From: Rotaria sordida
Taxonomy: Eukaryota > Rotifera > Eurotatoria > Philodinida > Philodinidae
Assembly: GCA_905250125.1 (NCBI GenBank)
Contig: CAJNOL010000058.1
Coordinates: forward strand, 1 to 64,000
DNA length: 64,000 nt
Direction: 5' to 3'
Shown: piece after piece, positions 27,056-39,728 of the stretch
Layout of the letters: the number at the start of each line of letters is the position of its first letter
Numbering within the stretch: position 1 is the stretch's first letter
Program-made: the position numbers and the translations under genes
The notes under the pieces: model-generated
Database searches by the model: none
Seen by the model: only the letters and a program-made list of their open reading frames with translations
Told to the model about the DNA's origin: nothing

Positions 27056-28438
27056 ATGAATGTCGAACCAATTCGTGCTTCTCCTACAATATCTACAGAA
27101 GAACCTCATCCATTATCGTTACCATTATTTTTATCATTGTCATCATCGTCATTAAAACCATTACGTGAACGTAATCGAACAAATCTTAAACGACGTATTA
27201 ATTTATCACGTAGTCAAGTATTAAGTACTGATTTTGAAAATGAAGATAATCTGTCAACAACAAATAATATCAATAAAATAACAACGAATTCTCAACCACC
27301 ATCAACACGTTTGTTCTTTTTTTCCTTAATTTTATTTCTTCAATAAATTTTGTTTGTATTTTTTAAGCAACTATTCATACACATACAGAACTTTATTCAA
27401 AAACAATTAGTCCAAAAACTCCATCACCTATTCATACAACAGTTACATGTAGTCAAGTATGGGAACGATTAGCATCAAATGAAGAACACCAAAATTCTAC
27501 ATCATCTCAACCAAATATAACACCAACAACATCAACATCTAGTTTACCGACACATATTTCTTTTTCATATGATCCTAGTGATAATGATAATGATGATGAA
27601 GGAGAAGATATATCACATGACGATAAAGATGATTTTCAATATGTACCTGTTAGTAGTCAATCAAAACTTGTTCAATTTCAGTTTTTAACATTTGCTAGAC
27701 AACAACAATTAGATTTAAATAGTGAAGATGAAGAAAAAGAAGATACAATTATCGATCAAAATATGCCAGAAGAAGGCGAAGATGATGATGATGAAAAAGA
27801 ACAAGAAGAAGAAGAGGAAATAGAACAAGAGGTAAGAGATGAAATAGAAGGAGTGGATTTATTGCAAGGAAAAAACAACATCATGGTTTTTAATGAACTA
27901 ATTTCTTTGAATATGAGATTAGTTATGTAACTTGACGGAGGCTCAATTCCTTCTCTCTAAAAGGTTTTCAGTCTTCCTTGCAAATGGTTGAGTTTTGCTT
28001 AAACAGGGACTAGAACCTTCTTTACAAGCGTTATTAAAGCGTCTCCGTCTCCTTGATTGACAGGATCAGAAGACCGAGTCTACATCAATCTACAATTTTT
28101 TTTCTTGTTGCACTACTACTTCAGATCAATTTTATTTGGTTTTCAAATCTGAATACTTTTAGAATCGTATATCAAAAAAACGGAAACGATCAATATCAAC
28201 GACGCATTCACTCGATAATATATCTACTCTTGCAACAACCGACAATGATACAATCGCATTATCGTCAATAAGTAAACAACCACGTACAAAAAAACCTAAA
28301 ATAAAAGATCCTAATGCAAATTTTCAACGTTTAAATATGCGAAAAAAACATTTTTCACATGCAAAAAAACATCAAGTTGCTAAACATAAGCGTAATGCAT
28401 TTTATCGTCGAATGCGTCATGCCGGTGGTAATAAATAG
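27056..28438 (+). CDS. Acidic/basic nuclear-type protein with an Sld2/RecQL4-like basic tail (tentative)
   Basis: Exons 27056-27308, 27368-27831 and 28163-28438 join in frame to 330 residues. The N-terminal part is Ser/Thr/Pro-rich with SP/TP sites (SPKTPSPIH). The middle is strongly acidic (long runs of Asp/Glu at about residues 180-235). The C-terminus is very basic: KKRKRS, then NFQRLNMRKKHFSHAKK and KRNAFYRRMR. The NFxRLNxRKK pattern resembles the basic segment found in the Sld2-like part of RecQL4, but the rest of that family (N-terminal Sld2 homology, helicase) is absent. A nuclear DNA/RNA-binding role is inferred. It is divergent from the NOP2 copy, 237 bases between starts. The second intron (27832-28162) has no gene. 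Naming is low confidence; that it is a gene is likely. Confidence 0.6.
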
Positions 28439-28559
28439 ACATTCTTATCTGCTGATATCTTTTTTTTTCTTCTATTTCTCAAAAAAAAAAGTTCTTTTTT
28501 TGTATTTTGATAAAGTAAAAGAATATATGTATTATATACAATTTTAGCTATTTGTTTCA

Positions 28560-31500
28560 TTACAGTCCTGGAGTTGTAGTTCTATTAAAACTGAAAAAAA
28601 TCTCTGTTGCTCGATCATCAAGACCATAAATTTTTGGCATCCAAGTTGTTGCAGCAAGAAATACAACAAGGAAACCAATAATATTCATTACAATACCAGT
28701 TTTGATCTAAAAAATACAATGAGAAAAGGTGTATTCTTCTTTTTTGTTTGAATTGACTATTAATCTTACCATATCAATTACTCGGACACAACCAGAACCA
28801 AAAATAATTGCATTTGGTGGTGTGGCTTTCAAAAAAAACCAATATAATTAATTATTTAATAAATTTTTCTGTTTATCACATACCAATAGGTAACATAAAA
28901 GCAAGAGATACAGCTAAAGTACATGGAAGAATAAGAAAAGCGGGGTGAATAAAAGATGAACGTGCCTATATAACATAAAGGAAAAAATTCTATTTTTAAT
29001 TAAAATGAAATACTCAAACATACCACAGAATCAAGTACGGGCAAAAAAATACTTGATGTACTTAAATTTGATGTTACTTCAGTAAAAAGACCACTAATAA
29101 CAATAACTAAGACAATAACAGCAGCACGTGGTATGCCATCTAAAAATCGAAGTGCTTGTGCAACACTGTCTGATAATTTTGAAGTCTTATTTATCAATAA
29201 AAAAACATTGTTCAATTACAATTTTTAATAATAAAAAATACAAACAGTGAAAGCTAATGCAACAGAAAGACCAGCACCAAGTAGAAATATAACACCCCAT
29301 GATATATTTTTTACTAAAACATTCCATTGGACAATTGGTTCGTATTTCCAATTTCCTTATATACAAGAAATGTATTATATAGAATTTTTATTTATTAAAC
29401 AAACTTTGAAAAGGATTCGAATTAGGTAATATTAATGGAAGTAAACCACAAAATACTGCAACTGTACTATCACTTGTATAGCTATGAAAAAATTCAAGAA
29501 ATTAATTTTTTTTTAATACAAAGGACTCTGTCTAATAAGATGACTACGGTGTATTAAAAAAAATATGGAATAATAAATCCTCACTATCTGTTTATTACCA
29601 TTACATAAATCCTTTTTTTAGTTTATGAACGTAAGCTATCTTTCCCGCTCATAAATCTTTTGTCTGACGGTTTATTCCGTTCATATACCCCAGAAAGGTT
29701 TATATAATGGTAATAAATGACTAGTGAGAGATTATTATTCTATGCTTATTTTTTATAGTACATCTTTCATTTGAAAAGTCACCTATATAGGTTTGTATAG
29801 CAACTCGTGACGCATCCTGTAACTATACGAATTGCCAGGACAGAAAGGTACCTACATCAGTTTCGCAATTAGATTTTTTTTGAAGCGGAAAAATTTCTAT
29901 CTCATAATGATGCGCTCATAATGCTCTATCATTTGATATAAATGGATCTTTCTAAAATGGCAGAATATATTTTCCACTTCGGATCTTTAAAGTATGTCAG
30001 TACCGATCAGCAGAACTTCAATCCCCACATCCACACACTTAAGATATTCACACTCAATTGTGAAAATTATTAGATATGCACGATTAAAGACTAGACAAAA
30101 CTCTATTGGATTAACTTGAAACAACGTCTTATATAAATTGGTTTGGGAATATACGGAATTATAATATTTGATTATATTACATACTATTGCTATAATATTC
30201 TTTTACTAGTAAATGATTTCTTAACGTTAAAAACTAATGAAAATACAACTCCCTATATAATATTCGATGCATCACGAGTTGCTCTACGAAATGATTTAGA
30301 TGACCTTTCAATCAAATGAAGAGTAGTTATCTTATCCGACAGAGTTCTTATCGATAATACTCTTCTTTGAATAGAATATTCCATCCGTGTGTTTCACCAA
30401 ATTCTCTGGTCACCCATAAAATAATCATAATAATAAAAATAATTCCAACAGTATATTCACTCCACCTAAATATTTCAAAGAAAAATACTTTTACAAATAG
30501 GCATTTTTTTACTTATATTTACTTTGGTTTTCCCAGATCCCTATATTGTCTAATTAACATGGCTTTTAAATCAGCTAGCGCTTCACGATCCTCAGGACCA
30601 GTTCGACATTTAAATAATCTAAGATAAATGAATAAAAAAAAGAAGATGTTTCTTCTTATTTAATACAAACTCTTGTCTATTATATAATATTTGTAACCAT
30701 AACCAACATAGAATAAGCATTATTATCCCCACTGGCAATGCAAATAGGAGAAAATTGAGAAAGTTTATATTAAAATTTGTGCCTTTGTATGTACTAAATA
30801 AATAACATACAGTAAACAGAGAAGGAAATTTTTTGTTATCTACCTGTCGACAAAACCTTTGACAAAAATATTTGGTCCTGTACCAACAAGACTTGCTAAA
30901 CCGCCAATAGTTGCTGAATAAGCTGTAGCAAGAAGAAAACCTATGAATATATATATAAGTATTCATTTAAAAAACAATCTGTAAAATACCTTTTCTTAAG
31001 TCTTCATATTTTTTTTCATGTGATTCATCAACTTTCGATTGTGCTTGTCTTTGCCATGGTAGTCGAAAACGTTGTTTTACTTCAACATAAACTTCGGTTT
31101 TTCTAACATATTCAATAATTTATAAATAATCCGATGTTCATATTTATATACATACTGTTCTTCTATTTGAGATGCATCGAGAATAACTTCTTTTATTGTA
31201 TCTCCATTTTGTATTTCCGTTTCATTTAATTCAAGGACTTCTATAAACAATAGATTTTTATTATTAATAAAATACGCTTCAATCGTCGTTGAACTCAAAG
31301 ATATTATCAGTCGATAGACCTCGAAAATTTCTATTCACGAGACTATACATTAAGCCATTTTTTTTGAAAAAAACAAATGTCATTTTGATAGATTCATTCG
31401 AAGTTAATCCAAGCTTATTCAAACTCAGAGTTGGTCTGGGTCAGAACGATATATAGTGATGCAGCGTCAACTTATCGAACTGATATTCGATTTTTTTATC

Positions 31501-32412
31501 AACGATTTGTTACAAGAAAATGTCTTGGTATGCGGCATCATAAATGAAGATTTTGAACGTTTCGTGATTGAAAATATCTTTGAGCTAAATAACGATTGAA
31601 GCGTATGTTACTATGTAATACTCAAAAGTTTTATAGTGGTTATTTTATTGAATAATTCTTTTACCATGTACAATGGACGTTGTTTGTTTGATGATTCGCT
31701 TTTTATCAGAATAATCTTTTCCGTGACGTTCAAGTTCATTAATAATAGCTAATGATACAGGTAACATAATTGATGCTGCTGCTGAATTATTAATCCACAT
31801 AGAAAGAAATGCCGTTACTGCCATCAAACCACCCAAAGCCCTGATCAATTGAAAAACATACAAAATATTTTAATCAAATAAATTCAAAATTCCTCCAAAA
31901 ATCTCAGAATAAAAAAAAATCCACAATACCATTTCGTCGACGTACCAACATGACGCAATACGAACAGTGCAATACGTCGATGTAGATTAACTGATTCTAC
32001 AGCATGAGCAAATGCCAGACTACCAAAGAAAAGTGCGATTATATCTCTGAAATACAATGGTGCCACCTCTTCAGCCTTTAAAACACCAGCCTGTGTATAA
32101 ACATCAAAATTATTTGAAAATTTGTTCAAACAAACAAAAAAAAATTTGTTTACCATTGGAAAAAATATGAGTGGTAATAAAGATGTAACTGGTAATGGTA
32201 TTACTTCAAATATCCAATACAGAGAAAGAATAAGTACAATATAACCACATCTTGCTTGCTATAACGATATTATTGAAGATAAATTTTTAGAAAAATTTAT
32301 AACATACTGAATTTTTAATAATAATAGGCAATGGAAGAAGAATTAACGGTATGAGTATAAGAGCTATTAAACGCCATCGTTGTTTAATCGAAATAAGAAC
32401 TTGATTTGGCAT
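28560..32412 (-). CDS. SLC13-family sodium-coupled carboxylate/sulfate transporter, about 16 exons
   Basis: A plasma-membrane carrier that moves di/tricarboxylates or sulfate together with Na+. I joined exons from MPNQVLISIKQRWRL (ATG at 32412) to FNRTTTPGL-stop (28560) in frame, about 599 residues. Family marks in order: first helix LIALILIPLILLPLPI; EVIPLPVTSLLPLIFFP; ESVNLHRRIALFVLRHVG; MWINNSAAASIMLPVSLA (first SNT-like motif); ATAYSATIGGLASLVGTGPN (first half of the Na+/substrate site); then SDSTVAVFCGLLPLILP, WGVIFLLGAGLSVALAF, FTEVTSNLSTSSIFLPVL (second SNT motif) and MLPIATPPNAIIFGSG (second half). Both repeats of the transport core are complete, so it looks functional. The substrate cannot be told from sequence alone. 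Its longer introns hold three foldback elements. Confidence 0.92.
29579..29730. repeat. Small inverted-repeat element in SLC13 intron
   Basis: About 37-base arms: tcactatctgtttattacc at 29581 pairs with the complement of ggtaataaatgactagtga at 29709-29727. The central part is unrelated. Size and form are those of a MITE. Confidence 0.72.
29760..30325. repeat. Long imperfect foldback in SLC13 intron
   Basis: agcaactcgtgacgcat at 29799 is inverted at 30267-30284, and the outer parts (ctttcatttgaaaagtcac) match the complement of 30300-30325. The element abuts the exon at 30361-30465 and lies directly after the smaller 29579-29730 element. Confidence 0.7.
31273..31605. repeat. Inverted repeat in SLC13 intron, close to an exon
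   Basis: tacgcttcaatcgt and ctcaaagatattatca at 31273-31310 are inverted at 31572-31605. The left end lies about 30 bases from the exon at 31156-31240, so the element includes much of that intron's 3' part on the coding strand. Confidence 0.72.
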
Positions 32413-35400
32413 TCTAAATTGTAATAATATGATTACACATGTTTTTCATTTACTACAATTTATTTTTATTGAAGAAAAAAAATACAAAACAAATGGAAAA
32501 CGAGACTACCTGTGCGACAAGATATGCTGTTGTATGTCAATAAAGCATTTTAGTGATTTATTGTGTTCTTACACTACTAAGAGTGAATAATAAGAGTACA
32601 TGAAGAAGAGTGTTAATAATGATATTTTTCTATTCTGCTAAATCCAATGTCAACAAAATGAAATGGTTTTATTAGTTTAGCTGTCTGATAAATATAAGAA
32701 GTCAGATGTAGCATGACAAAAGAAAAACAAAAATGTTTAAAGTAGTTCAAAACATTATCACCTGTATGTATAGATTTTTAAAATAGTTGACAAGAGCTTC
32801 ATAATCGTTATTTTTTTCTAATCCTTTTGATATTTTTCTAGTATATTTGCGTATTTGTATTGAAATAATTGTAAAGTTGCAAAGCTATTCAAAATGACTA
32901 GATTCTCTCATACATGCAGAGGAGAGTATGGTTTTAGTATGATAATGAATGATATTGATTTTCATGTTTGAAAACAATCATTTCTAGATACTTTTGAGTT
33001 TGAGAGAGTGAATGAGATTTTTTAAACAACAGACAACTGAAATGAACTTCAAAAATGGTTAGATTTAATGAAGCTTACAAAACTTTTTGTATTTTTGTAT
33101 AAGAGATTTTTGGGTAAATCTTGCACGACACGGGTAATTTAACTGATACATGGTACTAGTAAATGAGCGTTACATTTTGTTGTCTTTACTTTCTCTTCTT
33201 TATATAATATTGTGTGTGTAATGTTGGCCTAGACGATGACTGTATCTCACTCTCCCCTCTTATGTGACCGTACTCAGGGATCCATATGTATAAGAATATA
33301 TACAATTGAAATGATGAAACAATTCAACAAGTATCATTATCGAGGGTAGCGATATAACTACTCTTTCAATTTAGTACATACATCGAATTATCTAGCATTA
33401 CAGATTAAAGAATTTTGACAGTGAAAATGGTGTCGAAAACTATAACTTATGGCGAACAAATCTTGATTTTTATGAAAGTAGTGAATTTATTTCATCCGTT
33501 TTTATTACTTAAGACTCACTATATTGAATCTGAAACAATTGAAAGAAGTAATCACCGTATGTTTTGATCATAAAAGACTGATATGAAGAAGGAGTTAAAG
33601 GAAACATCATCGTATATTCAGTTTATTGCTACCTTATTAGGAAGATAAAGTAGTAGTAAAAAAAAGCATTATTACCAGAATAATACAACAAAGAACAAAC
33701 CAAAAGATAAGTTTCGATGGAGTTAGATGTTGATGAGATTTTGTATGTGCGAACACGTATGTGTAGTTTGTGCAAAATATTCTCACGAGCAATGATAGAA
33801 ATTTTATTTCTTTCATCATGATCTGCATTTCATCGTTTGAAGCGATTGTGTTTCTCATCGCCGAAAACGAGATCATCGAAACGAACATTATCGAACAGAA
33901 AGATCATCGAATTTCTCTCGATGATCTATACCAGTGATCTTCGTTCACTTTTTTGTTATATACCATAGAGAGAGAGAGAGAGTGGCTATTCAACTACGAT
34001 GCATACATTATGACTTACGATCTGATCTTTTCTTAGCTACTAATTTAGGCACTAACTTATTTAGTTAACAGCTTAGTTGCTAACTTAACTTAATTTCTAA
34101 GTCAACTTAGGAACCTTCTTGTTAACTTAAATTAGTAATTAATTCAGCATAATACTATAATTACCAAGGACAATTAGTATCAATACATATGATATTAGAA
34201 TGTTTCTAATACTGCAAGTATAATATCAGAATATGGCTGAAAGTGATATTGCCGAAATATGGATTGCCGAATTTCGGTAATTTTCATTTCGATGATGCGA
34301 CTTTCAGCGAAATATATGCTAACTAAATTTCATCCTGTTAATTAACTTTTAAAATATCTGTTCGAATATAATAATAGATATTGAATTGAGTTCTTGGATA
34401 TTATATTGACCTTTAAACGCTGTTTTTGGATTCAACCGGACTCGTATCGTTGGTTTTCTTTTCTAGACGAATCTCTTTTCTAATCGGTAGTCTTCAAAAA
34501 AATGCACGGAATCTAATTATATCAAGTTTAGTAAATAGGTCGTACAGACAGAATATTAAAGGCGGACAGGAGTTTACACTGACTGAAAAGCAATCTTGGT
34601 ATTATTTACATAGTTTTCAGTCCTTTTAAAGTGGTATCCTGTCGTTCTGGAAGTTTGTTTTCCAAAAGATTCATTAACTCATTGTCGCTAACGATAACTC
34701 ATGTTTTATTTTCATTTTTTGCCTCAGTGCTACTGTCGTATATCGAACAAAAGATCTATCCTACACGTTTTTCTTCTTCTTTGGAAGTTCATTGAGTTTT
34801 AAGACTTCAAATATTGTTCTCACTTGGAAAATCGTACATTTTTCTGATTTTACAGGTAAACAGTAACTACTAAACTAAATCTGAAAACATTCAGGAGGTT
34901 TTTATTACTAATGATACTGAAGATTTTGACGACAGCGTTTTCCCAAGGACGATAAATCGAAATCTCATATTGATTATTCTGTTTTCGGAATTAAATTCAA
35001 TGGTGATCTATTGATGAATGTATTTTAAAAGCAGATGATTCATTGCATTCTGATATAGTGATGATGATATATCTGTTAATATTTTGCTTTAATCATTACA
35101 AAAGGGTGACGTTCTGTGCTTAACAAAGAAAAACTACAAATTATGGTTGTTTCTGTGTCATCATAATGGTGAAAATAGGACTATATTCTGTAATTGCAAT
35201 TCAGAAATTGATGGATGTGTCTATGTGAGGACATCAGCTATAGGTTGTACTATAGTAAAACCTACAATTTCTCTAATCATATTTCAACATCTTACTGTTA
35301 TCTTGACCCTTTTTTAGACAATATACCTTTTAACTACGAATGTTTTCATACATTAGGACTTATCGCAACATATTCGTGCCTAAAAATCATGACGAAAAAT

Positions 35401-36000
35401 TCTGATTTATGCATGTCTACCAGGATTTCGTCAAAAAGTTAAGCTCTTCTTATTCATTTACATGTGTGTTCAAGTCTGAACTCACAAAAAATCCTTTATT
35501 TTATAAAATGAGAGCAGTGTTCAAGATTTAATTGAATAGTTCTATCAGCATATGCCTCTAATCTATCTTAAGTATCGCTCAGCAATCCAAAGTCTATAAA
35601 AGCCATCTTGTGATTAGTATAGTAGATGAGCCATAATTTTAACTTCGCTACATCAAGATAGCTAACGACAATAGTTATCACAGGTTATTCGTACACTGGT
35701 AATGGAATTTGATAGAACTTGTTCATAATAATAATCGCAAATCGAATTTTTTTATTAGATTATTGAATAATTCAAATGATATTTGAGTTTTTGTTTTCTT
35801 GTTGAACACTTTTCGAATAGAAAACTTTTGTTTTACCAGAATGATACGATTTTAATATAGTAGATGAAGGATACTGTGATAAATTTCATAGGTAATATAA
35901 GAAAAGCACTTGATAAATAAAGAATCAATGATATTTAGATTTTATATAGATGACTAATACATATGTGTATGAGAATATATTTTAATATAATTATATATGT
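32413..36000. other. Intergenic stretch, no gene recognised
   Basis: It contains only short broken frames, a GA microsatellite at about 33968-33984, a small hairpin at 33901-33926 (agatcatcga against tcgatgatct) and a run of repeated acttaa-type blocks at about 34040-34140. The upstream region of the SLC13 gene lies at its left end. Confidence 0.6.
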
Positions 36001-36008
36001 ATCTACAT

Positions 36009-36857
36009 TAGAGCTCCGCGTGGGATGAGATGAGATGAAAAATGGTCCTATACGATGGGATATGTTGCAATATTTTTTGTCCCACATGGGGACAGAGTAA
36101 CTTTCAATAATTTTCTGTTCCTTGGGATATCATATTCGTCAAATGGTTTTCAAAAAAATGGAACTTATTAATACATTTATCTATTTGATTAATTATACAA
36201 AATATTATACTACTGAGAATAATCAAAAAGAAGTGGCGGAGGTACTTTATTTCTGTATAAAAAGCTTGAAGAAACTTTCACTTTGCATGTAATAATAGTA
36301 AAAACAATGCTCTATTTTTCTGTGATATATGATCATTCTTCAACTAATATCATTATAATAAAATTTCGATAAGAGTTGTTTGTTATGATCTGTGACGATA
36401 AAATTAGATGATATTATCTTCGATGTGTATTCTCCTTTTATTCTTCTCCTTGTGAATATTAGCATTCTCTTCTCTCATACTCACACCACTCTTGAATCAG
36501 ATGGATCATGTTGACATTCAATAAACGACAACCATGAATCTTCAGAAGACATTTTATCAACTAGTACTAAAATCTGAATGAATTCACTGCTTTTAAATAT
36601 TACAATAGACAAAATAGCGTCTTTTGTTTATTTATTTATTCATTTATTATTATCCATTTTACTGTACACTAATGGCTAGAATGCAAAGCTACTTATAGAA
36701 GATAATAAAATTTTATTGGCATTAACAATACTGAAATAGACAAGAACACCGTCTATGTGAAAAAAATAATAATATATTTTCTTATAAAAAATGTTTATAT
36801 TAGTAGTTGTTTGCTCCATGGGACGGATAGGAGTATGCCATTCTACGTAGAGCTCTG
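36009..36857. mobile_element. Probable non-autonomous hAT element (849 bp)
   Basis: The left terminus TAGAGCTCCGCGTGGGATG resembles the inverted right terminus CAGAGCTCTACGTAGAATG. Flanks are ATCTACAT (36001-36008) and ATCTAGAT (36858-36865), an 8-base duplication with one mismatch, as hAT insertions make. Subterminal GGGAT/ATCCC-type repeats occur near both ends (36024-36090, 36820-36835). I saw no transposase frame. Confidence 0.68.
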
Positions 36858-37174
36858 ATCTAGATGTTATTTGATGTTTTTTTATAAAGTATTTTGTTAT
36901 AACCTGTAGAATATATAATATTTTAACTCATCAAAACTGTCAGATTATTTTCTTTGAAAGAAATTTTTATTGATGACGTCCGATGTAACTTTGTTATATG
37001 CTAAGCATAATCAGAGAAGTGTGTAGAATAAAAAGATTAATGATATGCTTGTTTGATATATAAAATAAAGTGCATTAATAATCATTATACTATTAAGAAT
37101 ACATTAAGATGATGTATGGATTTCTTCTATGTTAAATAGTCACGCAAAAAACAAAGCAAATAAACATTTTAGTC

Positions 37175-37879
37175 ATGAAAAGCCAAATATTCGGAATAAT
37201 CTTACTCACATTTTTTGTGTTGAACGATGCAAAACGGACAAATCATGACAAAGATCTTAATATGAATTCAGTTGAACGACCTTTGATTCAGCGTAGAGTT
37301 TGGAATGAAAACCTTTCATTGGAACAAAGAGAAGCTCCAATATTTACTGAAGCTCATCGAAAATTTCAAAATGAGGCGTTGGATATTCATAATGTCTTAC
37401 GTGCTCGGCATTGTGTACCAACATTAGTACTTGATGAAGAAATAAATATAAGAGCTCAAAAATATGCTGACCAGCTTGCTAGTACGAACAGTAAATTAAT
37501 ACATAGTACTGATCGAGGTGATCAGTTTGGAGAAAATCTTTATGTAATAACACGTAAACATCCTATTACCGATATAAGTGGTATGTATTTTGTTATTTTT
37601 ATTAAATCAACCAATATCTTTTTTTATTATTTATTTTTTTTAGCTGCTGCAGTAATACTTACATGGTATGACGAAATAAAACTTTATGATTATGATCATC
37701 CAGGTTACAAACCAAGTGTAGGTCATTTTTCACAACTTGTTTGGAAAGATACACAAAAAATTGGTATAGCATATGCTATGGCAAAAGAAGGTCATAAAAT
37801 GTATGTTGTTGCTCAATATTCACCAGCAGGCAACTATGACTTTGAATATGAGACATGTGTTCTACAACCATTATGTTAA
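37175..37879 (+). CDS. Secreted CAP-domain (CRISP/GAPR-1-like) protein, two exons
   Basis: Exons 37175-37580 and 37644-37879 join at GATATAAGTG|CTGCTGCA (63-base intron) to 213 residues. Start MKSQIFGIILLTFFVLNDA is a signal peptide. The CAP fold follows: first helix ALDIHNVLRARHCVPTL with the pocket His; QFGENLY with Glu; AAVILTWYDE; the CAP1 signature GHFSQLVWKDTQKIG with the second pocket Glu/His; and CAP2-like YVVAQYSPAGNYDFEYE. It lacks a C-terminal Cys-rich domain, so it is nearer the GLIPR2/PR-1 type than true CRISPs. Family members are extracellular with roles in lipid binding or immunity; the function here is unknown. Reading through the intron would also stay open, so retention would only insert 21 residues. 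Confidence 0.9.
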   Translation: MKSQIFGIILLTFFVLNDAKRTNHDKDLNMNSVERPLIQRRVWNENLSLEQREAPIFTEAHRKFQNEALDIHNVLRARHCVPTLVLDEEINIRAQKYADQLASTNSKLIHSTDRGDQFGENLYVITRKHPITDISGMYFVIFIKSTNIFFYYLFFLAAAVILTWYDEIKLYDYDHPGYKPSVGHFSQLVWKDTQKIGIAYAMAKEGHKMYVVAQYSPAGNYDFEYETCVLQPLC

Positions 37880-39045
37880 TGATAAAAACAAAAACTTATG
37901 TTTCCTATTTCTTTGAAACATTTTTTTGTCTTTGCCTTTTTAATTAAAACATTTTTGAAATAAACACAATACATTTAAAGACAAGAAAAGTACTCTATAC
38001 ATACTAAACTAAAGCACAAAACTAGAATCTATTTAATAAAAGTTTTCATCCTTTTACACTGGAACAGTAACTAAGGTCAAAGAATATTTTCAATATTAGT
38101 TTAGGAGAAAAAATTCAAATATATCGTTTGTTAATATAATCAAATAGGAAAATAAAGTCAATTTAACCTTCTTTACTCATTCTTACTATGTAACTTTATT
38201 CTTTCAATCTGTTTTTTTTCTTGTATAAATCATAAAACTAAATACAAAAAAAAATAATTCATTTTAAGGTAAAAAGCAGACTATGACGATAATAGAGAGA
38301 GAGAGAGAAAATGAGTTTATCATGACAGGACCAACACATTTGACACAGTAATTTTCATTATGATTGAGAGTTTTGCTTTCACTACAATTAACATTACATA
38401 TGGCTATACTCTGAATGAAAAATGCAAAAATATATCAATGGAAAGTATATTTTTTATCGACCTATTTGAATGAGAATGTTTATTGACTATAATCGTACTC
38501 TTTTAAACAATTTTCTATATGACAGAATGTCAATTTTTTACTTTAAGAGATATATAGAAAACTATTGGCTTCATTATGCCTGATTGTTTAGTTATTATGT
38601 TCAAGTTCATATGTGTGCCTTAATTAAAAATCTCTCAGAACAAAAATTGTTCTTCGTTCTGAAAATATATTTTGAATTTTCGACAACTGTCTAAGAGGTT
38701 TCAACGTAAATTCAATACACGGAAGAATTGTCCACAGGTCATTGGAGTAATAAAACAATCAATACTACAATTGAAACATTCAAATTTCGATTTTTTTTAA
38801 TGCCCACGCTTCTATATAAGATGTTAAACAATAAATGTAACTGAAATCTATTCTGCGATGTTTAGAAGTTTCATAGGAAATTGTGATTATTGATTCCAAA
38901 GACCTCAATTTGTAAATGCCAATATAAAAAAAAAATTTGATACATTTACATCATGAAATTCACTAAATTCATTCTCCCTAAGAACGTTTTACTATGAAGT
39001 TTGTATTTTCTATGATAATGATTCTCATATGATCAATCATATATA
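37880..39045. other. Non-coding stretch downstream of the CAP gene
   Basis: Probable polyadenylation signals (aataaa type) occur near 37958-37970 and beyond. A short GA tract lies at 38293-38308. No gene was recognised. Confidence 0.55.
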
Positions 39046-39728
39046 CAGTGGGTCCCAAAATTATTCAACCAGATGTAATTTGGATTTTTTTTCGTAGTCT
39101 TAAGTGCTAGAAAGAATCCAAATGGTAATTTGAATAGAGAATATTGTTGCCAACACGAATTTGAGAAAATGATAATCGTAATGAATTTTCCTATAATAGG
39201 ATTTCTAGAAAACAAAAACCCTGGTTTTTCAACATCCAGAAGTCACAACATAAGCATTGTTTTAACAGTCTAGAATTATAGAGCAGCCAATTCTCTACAA
39301 AATGAGACATCTCCGAGCTTTCTACGACATTCCCTTCAAAAGTTCTAAGCGTCACAAAAATCGAAAAAAAGTGAAATTTATGAGAAAAGCGACCAAAAAC
39401 CGCATTTTTTCGATTTTTGTGACGCTTAGAACTTTTGAAGGGAATGTCGTAGAAAGCTCGGAGACGTCTCATTTTGTAGAGAATTGGCTGCTCTATAATT
39501 CCAGACTGTCAAAACAAGGCTTTTGTTGTGGCTTCTGAATGTTCAAAAACCATGGTTTTAGTTTTTTAGAAATCCTATTATAGGAAAATTCATTACGATT
39601 ATCATTTTCTCAAATTCTTGTTGGCAACAATATTCTCTATTCAAGTCACCATTTGGATTCTTTCTAGCGTTTAAGGCTACGAAAAAAAATCCAAATTACA
39701 CGTGGTTGAATAATTTTGAGACCCACTG
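39046..39728. mobile_element. 683-bp palindromic Tc1/mariner-like MITE with TA duplication
   Basis: Ends are CAGTGGGTCCCAAAATTATT on the left and the inverse …TTTTGAGACCCACTG on the right, flanked by TA on both sides (39044-39045, 39729-39730). The two halves are inverse copies over almost their full ~330 bases, leaving a short centre near 39385. Because of the symmetry, nearly the same peptide (MR.LRAFYDIPFKSSKRHK) can be read on both strands; it is not a gene. Low divergence suggests a fairly recent origin. Confidence 0.9.

Noticed and set aside
39191..39538. Overlapping open frames with almost the same peptide on opposite strands
   Set aside because: Explained fully by the palindromic element; no family match and no start/promoter context.
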